Positions 8,244-16,658 are shown, counted from the first letter of the stretch. The stretch is 64,000 bases of DNA from Chryseobacterium sp. MA9 (GCF_024399315.1 NZ_CP075170.1:1116001-1180000); one strand, 5' to 3'. Program-made: numbers and translations. The notes: generated by a model from the sequence alone, not told the origin.

Positions 8244-9959
8244 TTAATCCAGTTTCAAATCTGTTTTAACAGCTCCTATTTTAGCTTCCAATGATTTTAA
8301 CTTGTCTCTGAAATCTGCTTCTGAAGTAATGGAATCCTTCACTGAAACATAGAACTTGATTTTTGGTTCTGTTCCTGAAGGTCTTACGCATACTTTTGTT
8401 CCATCCTGAGTGTAATAGATCAATACATTAGACTTCGGAATATCGTTCATTACTTTTTTCTCGTTCGTAGAAATGGTAAGACTTGTCTGCTCTTTAAAGT
8501 CTTTCACTTCTTCTACGAGTGAACCGGCCAATTCTTTTGGAGGGTTTTCACGGAAGTTTTTCATCATATTCTGAATTTCTTCAGCTCCTTCTTTTCCTTT
8601 TCTTACAATATTGATTAATCCTTCGTAATACATTCCAAGGTCTTCATAGATCTCGATCATGTACTGATACATTGTTTTTCCGTTGGCTTTACACCATGCT
8701 GCAATTTCACAGGCTACAAGGATACTTCCACAAGAGTCTTTATCACGTACGAAATCTCCGGTCATGAATCCGAAACTTTCTTCACCACCACACACAAATT
8801 TCTGTGTTCCTTCTGCTTCACGGATCATTTTCCCGATCCATTTGAATCCGGTAAGACCTACTTTACATTCTACTCCGAATTTTTGTGCAATATCAAAGAA
8901 GATATCTGAAGTTACGATTGTAGAACCGATGAATTCTTTTCCTGTAATTCTTTCCTGTTTTCTCCACTCATTCAGAATGTAGTAAGTAAGGATTGTATTG
9001 GTTTGGTTACCATTCAGTAATTGCATTTCACCATCAAGATTTCTTACTGCAATACCCAATCTGTCTCCATCAGGGTCAGTTCCGATCACGATATCAGCAT
9101 TGGTAATTCTTGCCAGATCCATTGCCATTTCCAACGCTGCAGGCTCTTCCGGGTTTGGAGAATCTACTGTAGGGAAATTTCCGCTTGGGATCATCTGTTC
9201 TCTTACAAGATCTATTTTTTTGAATCCAGCCTTTTCTAAAGCTTTAGGAATAGTAGTATAAGTTGTTCCGTGGATAGAGGTGAAAACTATATTTAAATTT
9301 TCTTTTCCAACATTCTGATATGTAGAGTTTTCAATACAAGCATTGATATACACATCATCCTGCTCTTCTCCGATCCATTCGATCAGATCATCATTTCCGT
9401 TGAATTTAATTTCCTCAAATTTAACAGAATATACTTCATTGATAATGGCTTCATCATTAGGCGGAACAATCTGTGCACCGTCGTTCCAGTATACTTTGTA
9501 ACCGTTGTATTCAGGCGGATTGTGAGAAGCTGTCAATACGATTCCTCCGTTACATTTTTTATCACGTACTGTGAAAGACAATTCCGGAGTTGGTCTGTGA
9601 TCTTTGAAAAGCAATACTTTAATTCCGTTTGCAGTTAAAACATCCGCTACCAGTTTTCCGAATTCTTTTGAGTTATTACGAACATCATAAGCAATGGCCA
9701 CCTTAATTTCTTCCCCTTTGAACTGCTGCAGCATATAATTTGCCAGTCCCTGAGTAGCCTGTCCTAATGTATATTTATTCAAGCGGTTGGTTCCTACTCC
9801 CATTATTCCACGCATACCTCCTGTCCCGAATTCCAGCTCTCTGTAGAAAGAATCTTCCAGATCAGGGGAATTGCTGTCAATTAATGCCTGTACAGCATCT
9901 CTCGTTTCTTTATCGAAGGTATCACTTAACCAAAGTTTCGCTTTTTCTAGTGTATTCAT
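8244..9959 (-). CDS. Phosphoglucomutase/phosphomannomutase family phospho-sugar mutase
   Basis: A 571-residue alpha-D-phosphohexomutase with all four family sites: the catalytic phosphoserine loop TASHNPPEYNG (Ser about residue 145), the metal-binding loop GTDPDGDRLG, the sugar-binding loop GGEESFGF, and the phosphate-binding loop RPSGTEPKIKFYV near the C-terminus. The length, longer than bacterial GlmM, fits the PGM2-like group that interconverts hexose-1- and hexose-6-phosphates. Cytosolic. The first of the two-gene run with the aminotransferase. Its upstream side borders a dispersed repeat copy. Confidence 0.94.
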   Translation of the reverse strand: MNTLEKAKLWLSDTFDKETRDAVQALIDSNSPDLEDSFYRELEFGTGGMRGIMGVGTNRLNKYTLGQATQGLANYMLQQFKGEEIKVAIAYDVRNNSKEFGKLVADVLTANGIKVLLFKDHRPTPELSFTVRDKKCNGGIVLTASHNPPEYNGYKVYWNDGAQIVPPNDEAIINEVYSVKFEEIKFNGNDDLIEWIGEEQDDVYINACIENSTYQNVGKENLNIVFTSIHGTTYTTIPKALEKAGFKKIDLVREQMIPSGNFPTVDSPNPEEPAALEMAMDLARITNADIVIGTDPDGDRLGIAVRNLDGEMQLLNGNQTNTILTYYILNEWRKQERITGKEFIGSTIVTSDIFFDIAQKFGVECKVGLTGFKWIGKMIREAEGTQKFVCGGEESFGFMTGDFVRDKDSCGSILVACEIAAWCKANGKTMYQYMIEIYEDLGMYYEGLINIVRKGKEGAEEIQNMMKNFRENPPKELAGSLVEEVKDFKEQTSLTISTNEKKVMNDIPKSNVLIYYTQDGTKVCVRPSGTEPKIKFYVSVKDSITSEADFRDKLKSLEAKIGAVKTDLKLD

Positions 9960-9978
9960 ATTTATGTCTAAGTTTTTT

Positions 9979-10164
9979 AAGCTGGAAGAGGGAAGCTGGA
10001 GGCAGGAAGTTATATTGTGCCTGGCTTCAAAATTCCGGCTTTATTTTATTTTTATATTATTTTATTTTATTTATCTATTTTGTTGGAAGCAAATTTCTAA
10101 CTTTGAAAACAAGAGGTATGAAAAACTAACATCACTCCCAGCCTCCAGCTTCATACTTCCGGCC
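9979..10164. repeat. Long direct repeat, copy A, with 19-bp inverted ends
   Basis: This 186-base sequence is nearly identical to 10538-10717, differing by small deletions and a few substitutions. Inside it, GAAGCTGGAGGCAGGAAGT (9992-10010) and its imperfect complement at 10134-10152 (two mismatches) form terminal inverted repeats around an AT-rich core. With copy B it frames the small four-helix-bundle gene. Confidence 0.9.
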
Positions 10165-10169
10165 TTATT

Positions 10170-10526
10170 CTATTCTTTTATCTGATTTCTAAAAGCGACA
10201 ATCTGGTTCATCAAATTATAGCTTTCATGATATAATGTATTAAATTCTTCTTCTGTAATATATTCTCTATTTTTTGCTTTATATAAACATGTTACTGTTT
10301 CTGCCAAAGAACGAATCGAATATCCTAAAAATTTTTTAAATTCTAATTTTGACTGCAAAATACTTCCCTCGGAAATATTAAGTGCAATTGAATCGGAAGC
10401 TCTTCTTATTTGTGAAGTTAAATTAAACACTTCATCCTTTGGAAATTTTTGAGATAATTTAAAAATAGACTCTCCAAAATCCATAGACTTTTGCCAAATA
10501 ATCAATTTCTCAAATTTGAAACTCAT
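10170..10526 (-). CDS. Four-helix-bundle protein (S23/IVP-like)
   Basis: A 118-residue, almost all-helical protein of the four-helix-bundle family first described from intervening sequences of 23S rRNA genes (TIGR02436 type) and structurally related to the Avd accessory protein of diversity-generating retroelements. Family marks: the N-terminal F-E-K-L-I-I-W-Q-K-S-M-D segment, LTSQIRRASDSIALNISEG, FKKFLGYSIRSLAE, and a C-terminal helix with LMNQIVAFRNQI. Function is unknown. It is not inside an rRNA gene. It is framed by two ~180-bp direct repeats starting 5 bases past its stop and 12 bases before its start, which suggests a repeat-bounded cassette. Confidence 0.88.
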   Translation of the reverse strand: MSFKFEKLIIWQKSMDFGESIFKLSQKFPKDEVFNLTSQIRRASDSIALNISEGSILQSKLEFKKFLGYSIRSLAETVTCLYKAKNREYITEEEFNTLYHESYNLMNQIVAFRNQIKE

Positions 10527-10537
10527 ATTTAGTCTTC

Positions 10538-10717
10538 AAGCTGGAAGAGAGAAGCTGGAGGCAGGAAGTTATATTATGCCTGGCTTCAAAATTCGGCTTT
10601 ATTTTATTTTTATATTATTTTATTTATCTATTTTGTTGGAAGCAAATTTCTAATTTTGAAAACAAGAGGTATGAAAAACTAACATCACTCCCAGCCTCCA
10701 GCTTCATACTTCCGGCC
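10538..10717. repeat. Long direct repeat, copy B, with 19-bp inverted ends
   Basis: A 180-base near-copy of 9979-10164 in the same orientation. Its inverted ends are at 10551-10569 and 10687-10705. It ends 4 bases before the stop codon of the next gene. Confidence 0.9.
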
Positions 10718-10720
10718 CAA

Positions 10721-11422
10721 TTACTCTAATTTCTTGTTCTCAACTTTCGTTGTCTTATCAATTTTGAACGCTCTGATAGGATCGTTATAATAGATAAATT
10801 TTGCAGTGTTCTGGATATGTCCTTTTAACGAATCTTTTACATTTACTTCTGCGTAATTTCCGTTTTTAGAATCAATATTCAGGTTGGTAATTTTCCAGTA
10901 AGGAGCAATTAAACTTGCTGTATCTGAAATCTTTATAACAGCATCTTTGGACAATCCCAGGAAATTGGCTCGGCTTCTGTTATGCATTTCTACTTCTGCT
11001 CTTCTGGTATTCACAGATCCCATGAAGCTTGCATTATTTTTCATATTAAGTCTGAAATTGTCTGTTTTGATTTCACTTGAAATATTCACTTCAACAGAAT
11101 CAGAAACAGCTACTTTTTCCAGGTTATATTTTGAATAAATCGTCACATTATAAAAATCAACTCCTTTCGTCCCTCTTTTTTCTTTGATGAAAAGTGTCTT
11201 ATCTTTTACATCTACATCAAGATTATTAGCTACATTAGGATAAGTCTCTATTTCTACAAAATTCTTCGGACCTCTGGCATAAAATACACGGAATTTCCCT
11301 TCCAGATCAAGGTTGACGAACTCCGAAACATCCACATCTTTCTTTTCAATATTTCCTTTCGGAGAAACTTTTCCACAGGAAACTACTGCCATCAGCATTA
11401 ATGTGTATACAACTTTTTTCAT
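10721..11422 (-). CDS. DUF2807-like (head GIN domain) lipoprotein
   Basis: The protein is taken from the ATG at 11422 (233 residues), because it gives a clean lipoprotein signal (MKKVVYTLMLMAVVSCGK, lipobox VVSC); a longer open frame upstream encodes 56 non-conserved residues. The mature part resembles the DUF2807 putative auto-transporter adhesin head GIN domain: repeated short beta strands with alternating hydrophobic residues and regularly spaced N/D turns, consistent with a right-handed beta-solenoid. It is probably anchored in the envelope. Its exact role is unknown. The 3' end abuts repeat copy B. Confidence 0.75.
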   Translation of the reverse strand: MKKVVYTLMLMAVVSCGKVSPKGNIEKKDVDVSEFVNLDLEGKFRVFYARGPKNFVEIETYPNVANNLDVDVKDKTLFIKEKRGTKGVDFYNVTIYSKYNLEKVAVSDSVEVNISSEIKTDNFRLNMKNNASFMGSVNTRRAEVEMHNRSRANFLGLSKDAVIKISDTASLIAPYWKITNLNIDSKNGNYAEVNVKDSLKGHIQNTAKFIYYNDPIRAFKIDKTTKVENKKLE

Positions 11423-11619
11423 ATTTAAGTTTAAATATTCTATATTATAATCGCAACGATATTTATTGAAAATCTCTGAAAGCTTTTTCATGTCTCTCCC
11501 AGGGACTTTCAATATTACTTTGAACAAAAATAGGATTAAAATTTCTAAAAATCTTTGTCTTTTGACAATAAAATACCTGATAATTTTCAAATTTTTGGCT
11601 TTCGAGAAAAAGTCTGTTT

Positions 11620-12003
11620 CTAATTCTCTCTTTCTTTTACTTTTTTATAAAACCATGTTTTAGGGCTGCCAGCCATTGAAAATAAAAGAAGATAATTCTT
11701 ACTTACACTGGAAATTTTCATTGGGGTTATATTTTCATCATCATTATACTTCATTTTCAACAGATTATTTTCTATCTTATAAATTCCATTGTTCCCTATT
11801 GAAGTGAAAGTTTTATCCTGATAGAAGGTCAGAATTCCTGTTCCGTATCTGGAATTATTTGTTTTGGTTTTCAGTGTATCTGTATTACGAATTTCACCAT
11901 CATAAATATCAATAAACTCCCATGAACCGGAAAGTTTATTGGATGAGCAGGAAATTACAAGGAATAAAAGAAAATAAAAAAGGATTGATTTGAGTTGAAA
12001 CAT
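11620..12003 (-). CDS. Small lipoprotein, lipocalin-like
   Basis: A 127-residue protein with a signal peptide and lipobox (VISC, Cys about residue 19). The motif LSGSWEFIDI after the lipobox, followed by LTFYQDKTFTS, NGIYKIENNLLKMKY and KNYLLLFS strands, matches the layout of the lipocalin-like (Lipocalin_4/5) small lipoproteins common in Bacteroidota: a short GxW motif and a series of antiparallel strands. A ligand has not been identified for these. Monocistronic appearance; the neighbouring DUF2807-like gene starts about 200 bases downstream. Confidence 0.7.
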   Translation of the reverse strand: MFQLKSILFYFLLFLVISCSSNKLSGSWEFIDIYDGEIRNTDTLKTKTNNSRYGTGILTFYQDKTFTSIGNNGIYKIENNLLKMKYNDDENITPMKISSVSKNYLLLFSMAGSPKTWFYKKVKEREN

Positions 12004-12032
12004 TTAAGTTAAAAGTTTTTATAAAATTACAA

Positions 12033-12060
12033 AAAAGCACTCTGTCAACAGAGTGCTTTT
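12033..12060 (-). terminator. Rho-independent terminator
   Basis: Stem AAAAGCACTCTGT / ACAGAGTGCTTTT with a very tight loop. On the minus strand it is followed by a U-run (AAAAAA at 12031-12036 on the plus strand). It would end the transcript of the glycosyltransferase gene after passing the tandem 90-bp repeats. Confidence 0.75.
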
Positions 12061-12113
12061 ATTTATTAAGATGAAGTTACTATTAATTGTGGCCTACTAT
12101 CATTGAGCTTAAG

Positions 12114-12289
12114 AACCACTAATTACAATAATTTTATACACTAATATCACAAATATCAATAGCGTCATTTGTGAAGCATTCGCGTCATTAGTGTTTAAAC
12201 TAAAACCACTAAGTACACTAATTTTATTCACCAATATCACAAACATGCATAGTGTCATTTGTGAAACATTCGCGTCATTAGTGTTTAAA
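12114..12289. repeat. Tandem duplication of a 90-bp palindromic unit
   Basis: Two head-to-tail copies begin with AACCACTAA at 12114 and 12204 and end with GTCATTAGTGTTTAAA at about 12199 and 12289. Each holds nested inverted repeats; in copy 1, ACACTAAT/ATTAGTGT at 12138-12145 and 12187-12194, and TCACAAAT/ATTTGTGA at 12147-12154 and 12167-12174. The pair directly follows the glycosyltransferase stop and would lie in its 3' untranslated RNA. This is the main content of the 288-base gap. Confidence 0.85.
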
Positions 12290-12291
12290 AA

Positions 12292-13242
12292 TTATATCAC
12301 TTCGTCTATATTATAATTCTTATGCTCACGATTCGTTCTGATAATCATTTCTCCTAAGAATCCTGCAACAAAAAGAAGGCTTCCCAAGATCATCATTGTT
12401 AATGCAATAAAGAACCAAGGATTATTGGTGATTAAATGTCCGTAAATTCCTCTTGCAACATCAATCAGTTTAGAAATCCCCAGCCAAAGAGCTGAAAGAA
12501 AACCAACAATAAACATTAAAGTTCCTACTGCTCCAAAGAAATGCATTGGTCTTCCTCCAAAACGACTTACAAACCAAAGGGTTATCAAATCCAGAAAACC
12601 TCTTACAAATCTTTCAGTTCCGAATTTTGAAGTTCCGTAAGGTCTTGCCTGGTGTTGTACTTCTTTTTCAGTAATTCTTCGGAAACCTGCATTGGCAGCC
12701 AATACCGGAATATAGCGGTGCATATCTCCGTATACATCAACAGATTTTACAACCTGTCTTTTATAGGCTTTCAAACCACAGTTGAAGTCATGAAGATAAA
12801 CTCCTGAAACTTTTCTCGCCGCTGCATTGAATAGTTTTGACGGAATATTTTTCGTCATTACATTATCAAAACGTTTCTTTTTCCAACCGGAAACGATATC
12901 ATAATTATCGTTGATTACCATATTATACAGTTCCGGAATTTCTTCAGGGAAATCCTGCAGGTCGGCGTCCATAGTAATTACCACATCTCCGTTTGTTCTT
13001 TCAAAGGCTGCATGAAGGGCCTGAGATTTTCCATAATTTCTGGAAAATTTAATAGCGTGGATCTGAGGATGCTGAACTTTCATATTCTCAATAATACTCC
13101 ACGACAAATCCGTACTTCCATCGTCTACAAACCAGATCTCATAAGATAAATCATTGGTTGTGCATACTTTATCAATTCTTGAAAAAAGCTCTTCCAGAGA
13201 GTCTTCTTCGTTCAGTAACGGAATAACTATAGATAAATTCAT
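12292..13242 (-). CDS. Family 2 glycosyltransferase, polyprenyl-phosphate type (GtrB/ArnC/DPM1-like)
   Basis: A 316-residue GT-A glycosyltransferase. The N-terminal LSIVIPLLNEEDSL and FVDDGSTD motifs, the DADLQDFPEEIP metal-binding DxD-like motif, and the HDFNCGLKAYKR and YGTSKFG elements are typical. Two C-terminal transmembrane segments (about 230-255 and 272-296) place it with enzymes that load a sugar onto a polyprenyl phosphate at the cytoplasmic face for export or cell-wall use. It is separated by only 16 bases from the upstream DUF4199 gene, likely an operon. The sugar is not predictable. Confidence 0.92.
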   Translation of the reverse strand: MNLSIVIPLLNEEDSLEELFSRIDKVCTTNDLSYEIWFVDDGSTDLSWSIIENMKVQHPQIHAIKFSRNYGKSQALHAAFERTNGDVVITMDADLQDFPEEIPELYNMVINDNYDIVSGWKKKRFDNVMTKNIPSKLFNAAARKVSGVYLHDFNCGLKAYKRQVVKSVDVYGDMHRYIPVLAANAGFRRITEKEVQHQARPYGTSKFGTERFVRGFLDLITLWFVSRFGGRPMHFFGAVGTLMFIVGFLSALWLGISKLIDVARGIYGHLITNNPWFFIALTMMILGSLLFVAGFLGEMIIRTNREHKNYNIDEVI

Positions 13243-13258
13243 TTAATTTTAATAAAAA

Positions 13259-13861
13259 TTAGGCTTGATTTGTTTCTTCAGGCTGATGTATTGTTCTTGT
13301 TCTGAAGAACGCTCCGAAAAACACCGACAAAACTACGTAAAATATAAGAATTGCTGCAAAGTATCCTGAAAAATGACTTGCGGTAAGCATATCTTTTCCT
13401 TTAACAGCTTCCGGAGTGAAGCTTTGTAACCTTTCTGTATACTTCTGATCCAGCTCATCAATATCTTTCTGATGCTTCAGAATTTTTCTTGCAGAGGTAT
13501 ATTCGGTATCCAATTCTGATTTTTGTCTCTGAACATATTGGTAGTTCAACAGTTTTTTTGCTGCCGGATCTACAAAATTTAAAAAGGCATAAATACTAAA
13601 GATGGAAAGAATTCCTCCGACAAACATCGGAACGAATGCTCTTTTGAAAGCTTCTTTGAATTTTACTACTCTATGGTTGTTCCAATAAGATTTTACAGAC
13701 CAGAAAGCAGCCCCCGCATAGAGAAGAGGCAAAACAAAAGCGTTGGCTTTCAAAGAGATATCAAAATAATTGATTCCTGAGAAAAAAGTGTACACTACAA
13801 AGAAAACGATCATTGTAGCGATAAAAAGTATAATTCCTAGTGTTGATGGACTTTTCGTCAT
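13259..13861 (-). CDS. DUF4199 membrane protein
   Basis: A 200-residue membrane protein with four predicted transmembrane segments (about 8-28, 40-58, 75-95 and 165-188) and a charged, coiled-coil-like extracytoplasmic or cytosolic stretch between the third and fourth. This arrangement matches DUF4199 proteins found in Bacteroidota, of unknown function. It is very often next to a polyprenyl-phosphate glycosyltransferase, as here, which suggests a shared role in envelope glycan metabolism; that functional link is inference. Confidence 0.85.
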   Translation of the reverse strand: MTKSPSTLGIILFIATMIVFFVVYTFFSGINYFDISLKANAFVLPLLYAGAAFWSVKSYWNNHRVVKFKEAFKRAFVPMFVGGILSIFSIYAFLNFVDPAAKKLLNYQYVQRQKSELDTEYTSARKILKHQKDIDELDQKYTERLQSFTPEAVKGKDMLTASHFSGYFAAILIFYVVLSVFFGAFFRTRTIHQPEETNQA

Positions 13862-13959
13862 ATTTAAATTTTTAGAAAAAAGTTGAAAAATTTTCCCTCT
13901 AAATGTCAGGCGTTTAGCTTTACCACTGCATTTTTTCGACTAATTTTCTTTAATAATGT

Positions 13960-13989
13960 TTTGAAGTTTATAAAATATTCCTACCTTTG
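13960..13989 (+). promoter_or_regulatory. Promoter of the SRP RNA gene
   Basis: -33 TTTG (13960-13963), an 18-base spacer, and -7 TACCTTTG (13982-13989), slightly shorter than the usual 19-21. The predicted start about 5 bases downstream coincides with the first paired base of the RNA. Confidence 0.65.
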
Positions 13990-13993
13990 CAAC

Positions 13994-14086
13994 GGCAAGT
14001 CCTAAACAACCAGCTCCTGAGAATCCTCCAGGGTGGGAACGCAGCAAAGGTAATCGGTCGTAGCGGTGTGATTTAGGTAGCTTGCC
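13994..14086 (+). ncRNA. ffs: Signal recognition particle RNA, bacterial small type (4.5S-like)
   Basis: The ends pair (GGCAAG at 13994-13999 with CTTGCC at 14081-14086, and CCTAAA with TTTAGG just inside), forming one long hairpin. The apical part holds the SRP core: CAGG, a GT-GGGA-AC stem with a GNRA-type tetraloop, then ACGCAGCA, which binds Ffh. GTGTGATTTAGGTAGCTTGCC matches in place the GTGTGCCGGGATGTAGCTGGC segment of E. coli 4.5S RNA, differing in several bases. A T-run (14088-14096) follows as terminator. The RNA scaffolds Ffh for co-translational targeting of membrane proteins. It fills most of the 346-base gap between coding genes. Confidence 0.9.
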
Positions 14087-14207
14087 ATTTTTTTTTGGTT
14101 TAAAGTAAGAAGAGAGGTAATTTGATAATTATCTTTTTTTGTTTTTAATACCTTACGCATCATTTTCATTTTTCTAATTTTCAGATTACCTCCGGTTCAG
14201 TTATTGA

Positions 14208-14894
14208 TTAAAATTCGAATGTCTCACCCAATTTTGGTAAAACAAGTTCTACATTTTTATCTGCAAAATGCTTTAATGCACTTTCATGATTGATTTCAAT
14301 TGCAGGGAAAGTATCAAAGTGACATCCGATTACTTTTGGAGTTTTCAACAGTTCTGCAGCGGCAAAAGAAGCTTTTCTAGGGCACATTGTGTAGTGGCTC
14401 CCGATAGGAAGGATAGAAAGATCAATTTTTCCGTATAATCTCGGGAACAGCTCCATATCAGCCATTACTCCTGTATCTCCAGCCAAATAGATGTTCTTAC
14501 CTTCAGGAAGTCTGAAGATATACCCTACAGGAACGCCTCCATAGCTTCCATCCGGGAAAGAACTTGTATGATGAGCCGGAACCATGGAAATTTTCAAATC
14601 GTCGATTTTTGCCGATCCTCCTAAGTTCACATCGTCTCTATTTTTAGCCTGTTGGAAGTAACCGCACACTTCTGGTACTCCAATGATGGTAGCTTCCGGA
14701 TAATGCTGTAATACCTCTGCTACATCGGCAATATGATCACCATGCGCATGGGTTAACAAGATGTAGTCGATTTTTTGAGCAGCAATATCAAACCCTGATT
14801 CTGCTTTTTTGTAATTGTAAAAAGGGTCGCTCAAAATTGTTTTGTCCTTGTAGGTAAACAGGAAACAATTTTGCCCTAAGAATTGTATTTTCAT
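14208..14894 (-). CDS. UPF0173 metal-dependent hydrolase (metallo-beta-lactamase fold)
   Basis: A 228-residue MBL-fold hydrolase of the UPF0173 group. Metal ligands are visible: LTHAHGDHIAD (HxHxDH), HHTSSF, AGDTGV (bridging Asp) and GCHFDTFP. IGSHYTMCPRKA is a group-specific motif. Cytosolic; the natural substrate of the group is not established. It stands alone between the SRP RNA and a small membrane-protein gene. Family assignment is secure; the reaction is not. Confidence 0.92.
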   Translation of the reverse strand: MKIQFLGQNCFLFTYKDKTILSDPFYNYKKAESGFDIAAQKIDYILLTHAHGDHIADVAEVLQHYPEATIIGVPEVCGYFQQAKNRDDVNLGGSAKIDDLKISMVPAHHTSSFPDGSYGGVPVGYIFRLPEGKNIYLAGDTGVMADMELFPRLYGKIDLSILPIGSHYTMCPRKASFAAAELLKTPKVIGCHFDTFPAIEINHESALKHFADKNVELVLPKLGETFEF

Positions 14895-14958
14895 TTTAAA
14901 TTTAGTTTTAAAATTTCTGGTTAATGATTCATCAGTCTAAGTGAAAGAAACATCTTTT

Positions 14959-15246
14959 TTAAGAACATCCCAATGGTGGCTTTAAAAAAAACTCATATAT
15001 CAACAGACATGTTGGTATTATTATTAAAATCTGGAGAACTAATAGCGGTTTCATTACTTGCAATTTCCTGATTAACACACAAAATGCTAAGACAGCATTA
15101 GAAATGATAATCAAAGTAACCAAGGCAGGAATAAAGTCAATTTCAAAAACGGACATTCCACCCCTTAATTCCTCAATCAAATAATAAATAAATAGTAAAG
15201 CTAAAATGATTGACAGAAACGAAGTTATCTTTAAAGCAATTTTCAT
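14959..15246 (-). CDS. Small hypothetical membrane protein
   Basis: A 95-residue protein with three hydrophobic segments (about 6-27, 39-62 and 70-90) and few charged residues apart from the EELRGG loop. It ends with a short Cys-containing tail (PPLGCS). No family is recognised. It lies 5 bases from the SRPBCC-domain gene on the same strand, so the two are probably co-transcribed. Coding potential is supported by the tight spacing and a coherent membrane topology. Confidence 0.65.
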   Translation of the reverse strand: MKIALKITSFLSIILALLFIYYLIEELRGGMSVFEIDFIPALVTLIIISNAVLAFCVLIRKLQVMKPLLVLQILIIIPTCLLIYEFFLKPPLGCS

Positions 15247-15251
15247 GATTT

Positions 15252-15698
15252 CTATTTCTGCGGGAATTTATCTTCAATTAAGCTGAGATTAATTCCATGT
15301 TCCAGATAAGCTTTACAACCGTCTAAAACTGTCGTAAAACCTCCTGTATTGTCATTAATTACTTTTAACAGATCTTCGCCAGTCTGGCTAAATCCATAGC
15401 TCTTAACAATAATAAGAGTTCCTTTTTCCATGGTTTTGAATTCATAGTCTACGTTTGTTGAAGGCTCTCCCCACTCTGTTTTGATCAGCTGGTTCGGAAT
15501 TATCTGATGAACTTTCACTTCGGATTTCACTCCGTACATTTCCCATTCCCAGATAACAGTTTTACCTTCTTCTAATTTTCCGGTAGATTTTGTGAACCAG
15601 AAATTAGTTGTTATCTCCGGGTTGATAAATGCTTCAAAAACATCTTCAATCGGTTTTCTGATAAGCATTTGAGCTTCAACATAAACATTAGAACTCAT
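15252..15698 (-). CDS. SRPBCC-domain protein (AHSA1-like)
   Basis: A 148-residue START/Bet v1-like (SRPBCC) protein of the activator-of-Hsp90 ATPase homologue 1-like group. Marks: the opening VEAQMLIRKPIEDVFEAFINPEIT strand-helix unit, FWFTKSTGKLEEGKTVIWEWEM, and a C-terminal long helix starting near DGCKAYLEHG. Such proteins bind small hydrophobic ligands; function in bacteria is mostly unassigned. It is followed by menA 17 bases upstream on the same strand, so the two may share a transcript, but no functional tie to menaquinone is implied. Confidence 0.85.
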   Translation of the reverse strand: MSSNVYVEAQMLIRKPIEDVFEAFINPEITTNFWFTKSTGKLEEGKTVIWEWEMYGVKSEVKVHQIIPNQLIKTEWGEPSTNVDYEFKTMEKGTLIIVKSYGFSQTGEDLLKVINDNTGGFTTVLDGCKAYLEHGINLSLIEDKFPQK

Positions 15699-15715
15699 GA
15701 TGTAATATTTTAGAT

Positions 15716-16645
15716 TTAGTTAAATAAATTCAATCCGGCTGCCGTAAGAATTGCCATTACAAACGTCATGATACCCACCTGCTTTAAGTACTGATCTAAT
15801 TCTTTTGGTTCTTTTACCGATAAAATTTTTCTTCTCAGTTTTGATAATGGAATCAGCAGAATCATTACGATAAAAGCATAATAGTTTTGCCCCTGCATAA
15901 ATCCGTTTATTCCTAAAAACATAAGAATCAGCAGTAATGGAAGCTGTAACAGGACCATTTCATAAATCATTGCATTTCTGAATCCTATTCTCAATGCAAA
16001 GCTGTTTTTTCCTGATAGTTTATCACTTTCAATATCTCTCATATTGTTCAGGTTGAGAACCGCCATACTCATCATTCCAACAGCAGTTCCCGGTAGTAAC
16101 ATATCCCAGCTGAACGTTTTGGTAAACAGGAAATAACTTCCGCATACGGAAACCAATCCAAAGAAGATAAATACAAAGATATCTCCCAATCCCATATATC
16201 CGTAAGGCTTCTTCCCTACCGTATACCCTATCGCTGCAAGAATACATGCTATTCCTAATCCTATGAAAATATAAAATTCATTCATATAGTTTGGAATAAA
16301 AGCAACGTACAGCAATGCAATAGTTGCAATGAAAGATAATGCTGCGAAAAGAATCACTGCATTTTTCATCTGTTTTGCGGTAATTTTTCCTGATGCTACT
16401 GCTCTTGCTTCAGCTTCATTGATTCTTTTGGCATCGGTTCCTTTTACTCCGTCACCGTAATCATTGGCATAATTTGATAAAATCTGGTATAAAAGTGTCA
16501 CCAAAAGAGCGAGCGCTAAAATTTTCCAGTCCCAGGTTCCACCTTCTCCGTAAAGTCTCCATTTTGCAATGAAAGCTCCCATAATAATTCCGCTTAAGGA
16601 AAGCGGTAAAGTTCTTAGCCTTGCGGCTTTTATCCAATCCGTCAT
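15716..16645 (-). CDS. menA: 1,4-dihydroxy-2-naphthoate polyprenyltransferase
   Basis: A 309-residue integral membrane UbiA-family prenyltransferase with eight to nine predicted transmembrane helices. The two Asp-rich motifs that bind the prenyl diphosphate through magnesium are present: SNYANDYGDGVKG (near 60-70) and NNMRDIESDKLSGK (near 200). The N-terminus WIKAARLRTLPLSLSGIIMG is typical of MenA. It converts DHNA to demethylmenaquinone, the respiratory quinone pathway of Bacteroidota. menB lies immediately upstream on the same strand, supporting the assignment. Confidence 0.95.
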   Translation of the reverse strand: MTDWIKAARLRTLPLSLSGIIMGAFIAKWRLYGEGGTWDWKILALALLVTLLYQILSNYANDYGDGVKGTDAKRINEAEARAVASGKITAKQMKNAVILFAALSFIATIALLYVAFIPNYMNEFYIFIGLGIACILAAIGYTVGKKPYGYMGLGDIFVFIFFGLVSVCGSYFLFTKTFSWDMLLPGTAVGMMSMAVLNLNNMRDIESDKLSGKNSFALRIGFRNAMIYEMVLLQLPLLLILMFLGINGFMQGQNYYAFIVMILLIPLSKLRRKILSVKEPKELDQYLKQVGIMTFVMAILTAAGLNLFN

Positions 16646-16658
16646 ATTATTTTAGATG

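Noticed and set aside
9767-10185. Plus-strand open frames of 104-120 codons across repeat copy A
   Set aside because: They run antisense into the mutase gene and through the repeat; no motif or start context.
10721-11590. Longer 289-codon version of the DUF2807-like gene
   Set aside because: The extra 56 residues precede a clean lipoprotein signal peptide and lack conservation; the ATG at 11422 is preferred.
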